A stretch of 35,156 bases of DNA from an uncultured Rhizobium sp. Lineage in GTDB: Bacteria; Pseudomonadota; Alphaproteobacteria; Rhizobiales; Rhizobiaceae. The stretch spans positions 1 through 35,156 of the forward strand of contig CAMFHE010000047.1 in NCBI GenBank assembly GCA_945952045.1, read 5' to 3'. Positions 22,336-29,693 of this stretch are shown in pieces; within the stretch, counting starts at the first letter, position 1, and the number at the start of each line of letters is the position of its first letter. The notes under the pieces are model-generated. The model did not search any database. It was not told where the DNA came from and was given only the letters and a program-made list of their open reading frames with translations. A program made the position numbers and the translations under genes.

Positions 22336-23655
22336 TCAGACCGGAGCGGCGGCGCGCGGGTGCAGCCGCGCCTTCACGGTCAGCGGATTGATATAGGGTT
22401 CCAGCCCCTTGACGGTCGAGATTAGGGCGCCGCGCATGTCCTGCACCGTCTCCAGTCCGGCCTGGATCATCGTCTGGCGGGCGGCGTCGTTGGTCAGCAG
22501 ATAATGCACGGCCTTCACCAGCATCTCGACATCGCGCACCATGCGGGCGCTGCCATTGCGCGCCAGCCGCTGATAGGTGTCGCGGAAATTCTGCACATGG
22601 CCGCCAGACAGGACGGCGCAGCCGAGCATGGCCGGCTCCAGCGGGTTCTGGCCGCCTTCGGCAAACATCGAGCGGCCGACGAAGGCGACTTCGGTCAGGC
22701 CGAGATAAAGCCCCATCTCGCCGATCGTGTCGCCGAGGAAGATATCGACATCGGAGGTCAGCGCATCGTTGCGGGTGCGGCGCGCCACCTTCAGGCCCTT
22801 TTCGACCAGCGCCTTTTCCAGATCGTCGCAGCGTTCGGGATGGCGCGGCACGACGATGGTCAGAAGCCCGTCGCGCTCCTTCAGCGTGCGATGCACGGTG
22901 GCGGCGGCCATTTCCTCGCCCTCGAAGGTGGAGATCGCCGCCCAGGTCTTGCGTGTGCCGATCTGGCCGCGATAGCGCGCCAGATCGTCGGGATTGTGCG
23001 GCGGCAGGTCGTTATCGACCTTGAGATTGCCGGAAACCATCACCGGCAGGGCGCCGAGATCGCGAAAACGCTCGGCATCGACATCCGACTGGGCGATCAC
23101 CAGCGCCAGATGCTCGAACAGCGCCTCGGCAATGGCCGGGCGGCGGCGCCAGCGGGCGAAGGAGCGATCCGACATGCGGGCATTGACCAGCACCTGGGGA
23201 ATATGGCGACGGCCGAGCTCGACGATGGTCGTCGGCCAGATCTCGGATTCGGCGATGATGGCGACGTCCGGCTGCCAGTAATCCAGGAAACGGGACACGG
23301 CCGGCTTCAAATCGAGCGGCACGTATTGATGCAGGGCGTCGCTGCCAAGCCGGCTTTCGGCGACCTTGGCGGAGGTGATCGTCCCGGTGGTCAGCACGAC
23401 GTTGATTTCGCGGCGGCGCATCTCGCGGATCAGCGGCACGACGGCATTGGTCTCGCCCACGCTGGCCGCGTGGAACCAGATCAGCGGCCCCTGCGGACGC
23501 GGCAGGCTGGCATGGCCGAAGCGTTCGCTGCGCCGGGCGCGGTCTTCCTTACCCTTGGCGGCGCGCAGCGCCAGATAGGGCCCAATCAGCGGATAGGCGA
23601 CCATACCTGCCCAGCGGTAGCCGACGAGTGCCGCGCGTGCGAGACCGCTGCTCAT
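22336..23655 (-). CDS. waaA: 3-deoxy-D-manno-octulosonic acid transferase
   Basis: Kdo transferase (GT30) that adds Kdo from CMP-Kdo to lipid IVA; 439 residues from ATG 23655, with an AAGGT site. An N-terminal hydrophobic segment (about 8-28) anchors it to the inner membrane. Motifs: IWFHAASVGETNAVVPLI (catalytic glutamate), AESEIWPTTIVE, VSGNLKVDNDLPP, VPRHPERCDDLE and FAEGGQNPLEPAMLG. The frame is open further to 23700, but the extra residues lack family similarity. It lies upstream of the HAD gene and lpxK on the same strand, in line with the rhizobial lipid A gene grouping. Confidence 0.94.
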   Translation of the reverse strand: MSSGLARAALVGYRWAGMVAYPLIGPYLALRAAKGKEDRARRSERFGHASLPRPQGPLIWFHAASVGETNAVVPLIREMRRREINVVLTTGTITSAKVAESRLGSDALHQYVPLDLKPAVSRFLDYWQPDVAIIAESEIWPTTIVELGRRHIPQVLVNARMSDRSFARWRRRPAIAEALFEHLALVIAQSDVDAERFRDLGALPVMVSGNLKVDNDLPPHNPDDLARYRGQIGTRKTWAAISTFEGEEMAAATVHRTLKERDGLLTIVVPRHPERCDDLEKALVEKGLKVARRTRNDALTSDVDIFLGDTIGEMGLYLGLTEVAFVGRSMFAEGGQNPLEPAMLGCAVLSGGHVQNFRDTYQRLARNGSARMVRDVEMLVKAVHYLLTNDAARQTMIQAGLETVQDMRGALISTVKGLEPYINPLTVKARLHPRAAAPV

Positions 23656-23780
23656 CGACCTTCGCTCCGGCCCGCGCCCATCATCACCTTCAAATGCCAA
23701 CTCCCCGCTATCGGAACGTTTCCGCTTTTCTTCGAATGCGAGCGCGCATGCGCCGCAATCGAGTCATTCTTTTGACCGGC

Positions 23781-23815
23781 GCATTCCCGCCCGCCCCTCG
23801 GGAAAGCGGGAATGC
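23781..23815. terminator. 10-bp-stem hairpin between DUF4170 and waaA
   Basis: GCATTCCCGC (23781-23790) and GCGGGAATGC (23806-23815) are perfect inverted arms with a 15-base loop. No U-tract follows on the minus strand, so it may attenuate or protect the message rather than end it. Confidence 0.35.
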
Positions 23816-23833
23816 CGCGCGGTCTTGCAGGCC

Positions 23834-24070
23834 TTATGCCTCGTCCGGATTGAGCAGCTTGTGCATATGGACGATGAAATAGCGCATATGCGCATTGTCG
23901 ACGGTCTGTTGCGCCTTGGCTTTCCAGGCGGTCAGCGCGGTCGCGTAGTCGGGGAAGATCCCGACGATATCCAGACCCTTGAGATCGCGGAATTCGACCT
24001 TGGAGAGATCGTCCAGCTCGCCGCCGAAAACCAGGTGGAGGAGCTGTTTCTTGTCGTTGGTTTGCGTCAT
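23834..24070 (-). CDS. DUF4170 family small protein
   Basis: Small soluble protein of 78 residues matching DUF4170: LLHLVFGGELDDLSKVEFRD, LKGLDIVGIFPDYATALTAW, RYFIVHMHKLLNPDEA. The start is ATG 24070 with AAGG a few bases before; an ATG at 24091 would add seven basic residues without family support. The gene sits between cysQ and waaA in the rhizobial order I recall. No function is known; its fixed place next to lipid A genes is the only hint. Confidence 0.85.
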   Translation of the reverse strand: MTQTNDKKQLLHLVFGGELDDLSKVEFRDLKGLDIVGIFPDYATALTAWKAKAQQTVDNAHMRYFIVHMHKLLNPDEA

Positions 24071-24077
24071 TTGCCTT

Positions 24078-24102
24078 TTCCCGAACTTCACTCCCTCGGG
24101 AA
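24078..24102. promoter_or_regulatory. Hairpin abutting the DUF4170 ribosome site
   Basis: TTCCCGA (24078-24084) and TCGGGAA (24096-24102) are perfect arms with an 11-base loop. In the minus-strand message the stem ends two bases before the AAGG ribosome site of the DUF4170 gene, so it could influence translation. Confidence 0.35.
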
Positions 24103-24137
24103 GTCATGTGCGAGATTTTTCCCGAAAGGTCAACGTT

Positions 24138-24935
24138 TCAGATCCGTTGCAGATTGGCGAGCAGGCCGGGAAGCACGGCTTCGGACGCCGCGCAGAGCGT
24201 ATCGTGGATCACGGTTTCGCGATTATAGGCAAGCGGCTTGCCTTCCAGCCCCACCAGACGCCCGCCGGCTTCGGAAAGAATGAGGTCGGCCGCGGCCAGA
24301 TCCCAGTCATGCGAGTTCTTCTTGACCAGCGTGCCGTCGATGCGTCCGTCGGCGATCATGGCGAGGCGATAGGCCAGCGATGGCACATGGCGGATGCGCT
24401 CGACGCCGGCGCGGAAACCCGGCTCGAAACGCGCAACGATATCCTCGGGCGCGGCCAGTTGCAGGCGAATGTCGGGGTTCGGGGCCGAAACGCGGATGAC
24501 GCCGCCATTCTTCCATGCGCCCGACCCGGCGCCCGCAAAGAATTCCTCGCCAAGCGCTGGCGCCGCCAGAACGCCGGCCACCGGCGCCATGCGATGCACG
24601 ACGGCGACGCTGACGCACCAGGTTGTTTCCCCGGCGATGAAAGCGCGGGTGCCGTCGATCGGATCGACGACGAACAGCGTCTCGCAGCCGAGACGCGCGG
24701 CATCGTCCTCGGTCTCTTCCGAGAGCCAGCCGTAATTGGGCCGGGCGGCGCGCAAAATCTGCGCCAGCTTTTCATTGGCGGCGAAATCGGCGGCGCTGAC
24801 CGGCGAGCGGTTCTCGTTCTTGTACCACACCTCCGGCGACTTGCCGAAATAGCCCATGGCCACCTCGGCGGCCGCGCGGGCCGCATCGCGGATGAGAACG
24901 AGATCCTCGGCCCAGGGGCCGGCCGCAGCGGTCAT
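24138..24935 (-). CDS. cysQ: CysQ-type 3'(2'),5'-bisphosphate nucleotidase
   Basis: Mg2+-dependent phosphatase of the inositol monophosphatase superfamily, 265 residues, expected to remove the 3'-phosphate of adenosine 3',5'-bisphosphate from sulfate activation or coenzyme A turnover. The metal motifs are SEET (about 72-75), VVDPIDGTRAFI (D91, D94) and HDWDLAAADLILSEAGG (C-terminal aspartate). An inositol phosphatase is an alternative, but AFIAGETTWCVSVAV fits CysQ. Its ATG overlaps the pmbA stop by one base (TGATG), so the two are translationally coupled. Cytosolic or membrane-associated. Confidence 0.88.
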   Translation of the reverse strand: MTAAAGPWAEDLVLIRDAARAAAEVAMGYFGKSPEVWYKNENRSPVSAADFAANEKLAQILRAARPNYGWLSEETEDDAARLGCETLFVVDPIDGTRAFIAGETTWCVSVAVVHRMAPVAGVLAAPALGEEFFAGAGSGAWKNGGVIRVSAPNPDIRLQLAAPEDIVARFEPGFRAGVERIRHVPSLAYRLAMIADGRIDGTLVKKNSHDWDLAAADLILSEAGGRLVGLEGKPLAYNRETVIHDTLCAASEAVLPGLLANLQRI

Positions 24936-26281
24936 CAAAGCCCCGCCAGCGTCATGCCCTCGATGGCAAGCGTCGGGGCCGCGATCGAGAAACTGTAGTC
25001 GATATCGTTGGCCGGCGTCACCTTGAGGAACATGTCCTTGAGGTTCGAGGCAATGGTGACCTCGGCGACCGGGAAGGCGATCTCGCCGTTCTCGATCCAG
25101 AAACCGGTGGCGCCGCGGCTGTATTCGCCGGTGACCATGTTGACGCCCTGGCCGATCAGTTCGGTGACGTAAAGACCGGTGCCGACGGCGGCGATGAGTT
25201 CCTGCGGCGTCTGGTGGCCCGGATCGAGCAGCAGGTTGGTGGAGGCGGGGTTGACGAGATTGCCGCCGCGAACGCCGCGCCCGTTGGTCTTCAGGCCAAG
25301 CTGGCGGGCCGTCGAGGTCGACAGGAACCAGTGCTTCAGGATGCCGTTCTCGACCATGGCGAGCTTGCGTCCGGTGACGCCTTCGCCATCGAAGGGGCGC
25401 GACGAGGAGCCGCGACGGATCAGCGGATCGTCGGTGAGGCTGAGGCCCGACGCCAGAACCTGCTTGCCCATCATGTCGCGTAGGAAACTCGTCTTGCGGG
25501 CGACGGAAGCGCCGTTGATCGCGCCGGCGAGATGGCCGACGAAACCGCGCGCCACGCGCGGATCGAAGACGACGGTGATGTTTTTCGCGGTGGCGACCTG
25601 GCGCGGCTTCAGCCGCTTGATCACCCGCTCGCCGGCGCGCTTGCCGATGTCGGCGGCGCTATCGAGGTCGGCATAATAGAGGCGGCTATCGAAATCATAG
25701 TCGCGCTCCATGCCGGTGCCCTCGCCGGCGATGACGCTGACCGAGCGGCCGAAACGCGAGCCGGCATAGCTGCCGGAAAAGCCATGCGAGGTGACCAGCA
25801 CCAGCCCGCCCATGCCGGACGAAGCGGAAGCGCCTGCCGAATTGGAGACGCCGGAGACGGCGAGGGCCGCCGCTTCCGTCGCAAGTGCCGCATCGGTCAG
25901 TTCCTCGGTCGAGACCTCTGTCGGGTCGAACAGGTCGAGATCGGGATAGTCCTTCGACAGATCCGCCTCGTCGGCGAGGCAGGCATAGGGGTCCTCGGGC
26001 GAAACGCGGGCCATGGCGACGGCGCGTTCGGCAATCGCTTTCAGGTCGGCGCCGGGCGTGGCCGAGACGCTGGCGACCTTGTCGCCGACGAAGACGCGCA
26101 GCGAGAAATCGTCGCTCTCGGAGGCATCGACGCCCTCGACCTTGCCGAGACGGACGCTGACCGAGCGGGCGCGGGAACGCACCACCACGGCATCGGCCTT
26201 GTCGGCGCCGGCGGCGCGCGCGCGGTCGATCAATTCGGCGGCACGGGAAAGAAGCGGGGCGGGTCCGATTTCAGAAGACAT
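24935..26281 (-). CDS. pmbA: TldE/PmbA metalloprotease subunit
   Basis: Subunit of the TldD/TldE (PmbA) protease, a cytosolic zinc-dependent enzyme that degrades or trims peptides (e.g. antibiotic precursors, CcdA); 448 residues from ATG 26281 (AAAGG upstream). Typical segments: RSRARSVSVRLGKVEGVDASESDDF near the start, LVLVTSHGFSGSYAGSRFG, VVFDPRVARGFVGHLAGAING, MVENGILKHWFLSTSTARQLG, TGEYSRGATGFWIENGEIAFPV near the end. As usual for TldE, no HExxxH motif is visible; the zinc site is in TldD, which is not in this window. It is the first gene of the minus-strand cluster leading to lpxK. Confidence 0.9.
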   Translation of the reverse strand: MSSEIGPAPLLSRAAELIDRARAAGADKADAVVVRSRARSVSVRLGKVEGVDASESDDFSLRVFVGDKVASVSATPGADLKAIAERAVAMARVSPEDPYACLADEADLSKDYPDLDLFDPTEVSTEELTDAALATEAAALAVSGVSNSAGASASSGMGGLVLVTSHGFSGSYAGSRFGRSVSVIAGEGTGMERDYDFDSRLYYADLDSAADIGKRAGERVIKRLKPRQVATAKNITVVFDPRVARGFVGHLAGAINGASVARKTSFLRDMMGKQVLASGLSLTDDPLIRRGSSSRPFDGEGVTGRKLAMVENGILKHWFLSTSTARQLGLKTNGRGVRGGNLVNPASTNLLLDPGHQTPQELIAAVGTGLYVTELIGQGVNMVTGEYSRGATGFWIENGEIAFPVAEVTIASNLKDMFLKVTPANDIDYSFSIAAPTLAIEGMTLAGL

Positions 26282-26396
26282 GATTTGGCCTTTCGTTCCG
26301 GTTCCATTTATTGTGCGCATCCCGAAGCATCAAGGGCAAGGCGGGCGATTCTCCCGCTCCGGCCCCGTAGATGCCCCATCAGACGAGACGAAACCC

Positions 26397-28205
26397 ATGT
26401 CATCCGCCCATCCCGTCTTTTCCGAAGCCCTTGTCCTGCTCGGAGGCGCGGTCGTTTCCGCCCCGCTGTTCAAGAAACTCGGCCTCGGCACCGTGCTCGG
26501 CTATCTCGCCGCCGGGGTCGTCATCGGCCCTGTCCTCGGGCTCATTCATGATGGCGAGGATATCTTGAGCGTCGCCGAACTCGGCGTCGTCTTCCTGCTG
26601 TTCGTCATCGGGCTGGAGCTGAAGCCCTCGCGGCTGTGGCAATTGCGGCGCGACATCTTCGGGCTCGGGCTGGCGCAGGTGGTCCTGAGCGGCGCGGTGC
26701 TGTTTGGGCTTACCGCGTTGCTCGGCATCGACTGGAAGGCAGGGCTGATCGCCGGTTTCGGGCTGGCGCTGTCCTCCACCGCCTTTTCGTTGCAGATCCT
26801 CGGCGAGGCCAGCGACCTCAACACCCGCTACGGGCAATTGTCCTTCTGCATCCTGCTGTTCCAGGATCTGGCGATCGTGCCGCTTCTGGCGCTGATCACC
26901 ATTCTCGACGGCAGCGCCGATAGCAGCGGTTCGCCGCTCCAGAACCTCGCGATCGCGGTCGCAGCGGTTTCGGTGACGGTGTTTGCCGGGCGCTTTCTGC
27001 TGACGCCGCTCTTCCAGATCATCGCCCGCACCGGCGCGCGGGAGGTGATGATTGCGGCTGCCCTGCTTGTCGTCATCGGTTTTGCGACGCTGATCCAGGC
27101 AGCGGGTCTTTCGATGGCGATGGGCGCCTTCCTGTCCGGCGTCATGCTGGCCGAATCCTCCTATCGCCACGAGCTGGAGGCGGATATCGAGCCGTTTCGC
27201 GGCATTCTGCTCGGGCTCTTCTTCATCGGCGTCGGCCTGTCGCTCGATCTGACCGTCATTCTCGACAAGGCGGCGGTGATCCTGATTGCCGTACCCGTGC
27301 TCATGCTGATCAAGGGGCTGGTGATCTATGCGGTTTGCCGCGCCGGCGGCTCCAGCCATAACGATGCGGTGCGCATCGCCTGTCTCTTGCCGCAGGGCGG
27401 CGAATTCGGCTTCGTGCTGTTCACCACGGCGGCGGCGCATTCGCTGATGTCGAATGCCGACGCCTCGCTGCTCGCCGCCATCGTCACGCTGTCGATGGCG
27501 CTGACACCCTTGGCGGCGCGTCTGTCGCGCTATTTTCTCACCGGCGAAACGCGTGAGGAAATGGACGAGGATTTCGAAGGCGCCGGTTCCGACGTGCTGA
27601 TGATCGGCTTTTCGCGTTTCGGGCAGATTGCCTCGCAGATCCTGCTGGCCGGCGGGCGCGACGTCACCGTCATCGACTTCTCCGCCGACCGCGTACGCCA
27701 GGCCTCGAGCTTCGGTTTTCGCATCTATTTCGGCGACGGCACCCGCAAGGACGTGCTGCTGGCCGCCGGCATCGAGAGGGCGAAGCTGATCGCGATCTGC
27801 ACCCACAAGCCGGAGATCACCGACAGGATCGTCGAGATGATCCGCTCCGACTTTCCCAACGCGCCGCTTTTCGTGCGTTCCTACGACCGCGTCCACACGA
27901 TTGCGCTGCGCGCCCAGGGTGTCGATTACGAATTGCGCGAAACGCTGGAGTCCGGCCTGCTGTTCGGACGGCGCACGCTGGAAGCGCTCGGCCTCGATGA
28001 GGAGCAGGCAATCGCCATCGGCGACGACATTCGCCGCCGCGACGAGGAGCGGCTGGTGCTGCAGGCTGCCGAGGGCTTGCAGGCCGGACGACACATGCTC
28101 TATTCGCGCCCGGTCAAGCCGGAGCCGCTCGTCAAGCCCAAGCGGCAGATGGAGGATTACGACGAGATGCCCGATCCGCGCGACGAGGATGTCGTCACCT
28201 CGTAA
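26397..28205 (+). CDS. KefC-like monovalent cation:proton antiporter (CPA2) with RCK domain
   Basis: Inner-membrane K+/H+ antiporter-type protein of 602 residues. Residues 1-385 are about 12 hydrophobic helices of the Na/H exchanger fold (GTVLGYLAAGVVIGP, FLLFVIGLELKP, SSTAFSLQILGE, FQDLAIVPLLAL). A RCK_N (TrkA-N) nucleotide domain follows at about 405-520: VLMIGFSRFGQIASQILLAG with a serine where KefC has glycine, then VIDFSADRV and FGDGTRKDVLLAAGIERAKL. A charged tail ends the protein. The start ATG 26397 fits the family N-terminus; in-frame codons further upstream code for unrelated residues. It is divergent from pmbA (115 bp). Whether it is gated by glutathione adducts cannot be read here. 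Confidence 0.9.
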   Translation: MSSAHPVFSEALVLLGGAVVSAPLFKKLGLGTVLGYLAAGVVIGPVLGLIHDGEDILSVAELGVVFLLFVIGLELKPSRLWQLRRDIFGLGLAQVVLSGAVLFGLTALLGIDWKAGLIAGFGLALSSTAFSLQILGEASDLNTRYGQLSFCILLFQDLAIVPLLALITILDGSADSSGSPLQNLAIAVAAVSVTVFAGRFLLTPLFQIIARTGAREVMIAAALLVVIGFATLIQAAGLSMAMGAFLSGVMLAESSYRHELEADIEPFRGILLGLFFIGVGLSLDLTVILDKAAVILIAVPVLMLIKGLVIYAVCRAGGSSHNDAVRIACLLPQGGEFGFVLFTTAAAHSLMSNADASLLAAIVTLSMALTPLAARLSRYFLTGETREEMDEDFEGAGSDVLMIGFSRFGQIASQILLAGGRDVTVIDFSADRVRQASSFGFRIYFGDGTRKDVLLAAGIERAKLIAICTHKPEITDRIVEMIRSDFPNAPLFVRSYDRVHTIALRAQGVDYELRETLESGLLFGRRTLEALGLDEEQAIAIGDDIRRRDEERLVLQAAEGLQAGRHMLYSRPVKPEPLVKPKRQMEDYDEMPDPRDEDVVTS

Positions 28206-28224
28206 GCCCTCGCCCGGGTGGGTC

Positions 28225-29136
28225 TCAGGCGCGGACGCGCCGTTCGAATTCGGCGTCGAGCGCCCGCTTCAACTCGTCCTTGATGCCGGCGCTCTCGGAC
28301 AGGACCTGACGTGCTTTGAGAAAATCCAGCACCCGGAAACGGTTGACGGAAGGGCGCAGGAAGATATGCGGCGGCTCCAGCCTGAGTTTCATGGCAATCG
28401 CGGCCTGCATCATCAATTGCCCGGCGCCGAACAGGCTGTCGACGCGGTTCGGCACATGCGTGCCGTCACCCTCCGGCGCGCCGACGACATCGACGCCGAT
28501 GACGATATCGGCATGCGGCATCAGATGCTCGTAGGGCACGGGATTGAAGACGCCGCCATCGATCATGATGCGCCCGTTGACCGTCACCGGCATGAACAGC
28601 GCCGGAATGGCGGCGGAGGCGGCCAGCGCCGGAAACAGATCGCCGGTATCGAGGCAGACTTCGCGCTGCCCGTAATAATCGGTGGCCGACACGTGCAGTG
28701 GGATCGGCAAGGCTCCGAAACTGCCGGGTATCTGCGCCGGCAGGAAGACGCGCAGAATGCGTTCCAGATCGAACTGGCCGAGACGAAAGCCGCGCCCCAT
28801 GGCGGCGCGCATCGAGGGCGGGCGCAGGCTCCACAGGCGATGGGCGACGGCCGCCTTGCGGCCGAGTGTGGAAAACGTGTGTTCGCGGATTTCCTCGCCG
28901 CGCATGCCCGCCGCCATGCCAGCCCCGACGATGGCGCCGATGGATGCGCCGGCGATGCGCACCGGTGTCACGCCCAGCTCATCCAGCGCCTCGACGATAT
29001 GGATATGGGCGAGGCCACGCGCTCCGCCGCCGCCAAAGGCGACGGCAATCGTCGGCGTCGACTTTTTGTCCCGTTGCACTTCCGGATGGAAAACCGCGTC
29101 AGGTTTGTCCCGGGCATGCTCCGGCCCGCCGGTCAT
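28225..29136 (-). CDS. Patatin-like phospholipase (RssA family)
   Basis: Predicted acyl hydrolase of 303 residues with the patatin catalytic dyad: oxyanion loop FGGGGARGLAH (34-44), nucleophile S65 in AGASIGAIVG, and D193 in MIDGGVFNPVPYEHL. The remaining fold markers (SASAAIPALFMPV-like LAASAAIPALFMP) are present. The start ATG 29136 overlaps the rsmD stop by four bases (ATGA), so expression is coupled to rsmD. An upstream in-frame extension to 29250 is shadowed by rsmD and is not expected. Substrate unknown; no signal peptide seen. It converges with the KefC-like gene 19 bp away. Confidence 0.88.
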   Translation of the reverse strand: MTGGPEHARDKPDAVFHPEVQRDKKSTPTIAVAFGGGGARGLAHIHIVEALDELGVTPVRIAGASIGAIVGAGMAAGMRGEEIREHTFSTLGRKAAVAHRLWSLRPPSMRAAMGRGFRLGQFDLERILRVFLPAQIPGSFGALPIPLHVSATDYYGQREVCLDTGDLFPALAASAAIPALFMPVTVNGRIMIDGGVFNPVPYEHLMPHADIVIGVDVVGAPEGDGTHVPNRVDSLFGAGQLMMQAAIAMKLRLEPPHIFLRPSVNRFRVLDFLKARQVLSESAGIKDELKRALDAEFERRVRA

Positions 29137-29693
29137 GTGGCGGCGTAGCGATAGAAATGCATCTTCGTATCGCCGAAGGTGCGGTCTTCGAGGAAGCGGA
29201 AGGCATCGCTGAGCGTCGGCACCACATCGGCGCGTTCTTCGAGAATGCACAGCGCCTGCGGCTGCAGCCAGCCGCCGGTATGCGCTGCCTCGAACGCTTT
29301 TTCACCGGCGCCCTGTCCATAGGGCGGATCGGCAAACAGGAGGTGGAAAGGTTCGGCCGTGCCGACGCCGCCAAGCTTGGTGGCGTCGCGGCGCAGCATG
29401 CGGGCCCGGCCATGCAGGCCGAGCGCCTCGATATTTTCCCAGAGCACCCCTCGCCCCTCGACGCTGCTCTCGACGAACAGCGCCTGACGGCAACCGCGCG
29501 ACAGGGCTTCGAGCCCGACCGCGCCGGTGCCGGCGAACAGGTCGATCACCCGCGCGCCGTCAAGGCTTTCCGGGTAAGCGTGGGAAAGGATATTGAACAG
29601 GCTTTCGCGCGTCCGGTCCGTCGTCGGGCGAATGGCATTCGACTGCGGCGTGGCCAGAGCGCGGCCGCGAAACTCACCGCCGACGATCCGCAC
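29133..29693 (-). CDS. rsmD: 16S rRNA (guanine(966)-N2)-methyltransferase RsmD
   Basis: S-adenosylmethionine-dependent methyltransferase of 186 residues acting on the assembling 30S subunit. The N-terminus MRIVGGEFRGRAL and RPTTDRTRESLFNIL is the family signature, VIDLFAGTGAVGLEALSRG binds the cofactor, and LFADPPYG (D122-PPY) is the catalytic N-methyltransferase motif. Its first 20 bases overlap the end of rluB, and its stop overlaps the start of the patatin gene, so the three form a tight translationally linked unit. Confidence 0.94.
   Translation of the reverse strand: MRIVGGEFRGRALATPQSNAIRPTTDRTRESLFNILSHAYPESLDGARVIDLFAGTGAVGLEALSRGCRQALFVESSVEGRGVLWENIEALGLHGRARMLRRDATKLGGVGTAEPFHLLFADPPYGQGAGEKAFEAAHTGGWLQPQALCILEERADVVPTLSDAFRFLEDRTFGDTKMHFYRYAAT

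Noticed and set aside
26400..28094. A 564-codon open frame opposite the KefC-like gene
   Set aside because: Same pattern of antisense low-complexity sequence; the antiporter frame is well supported.
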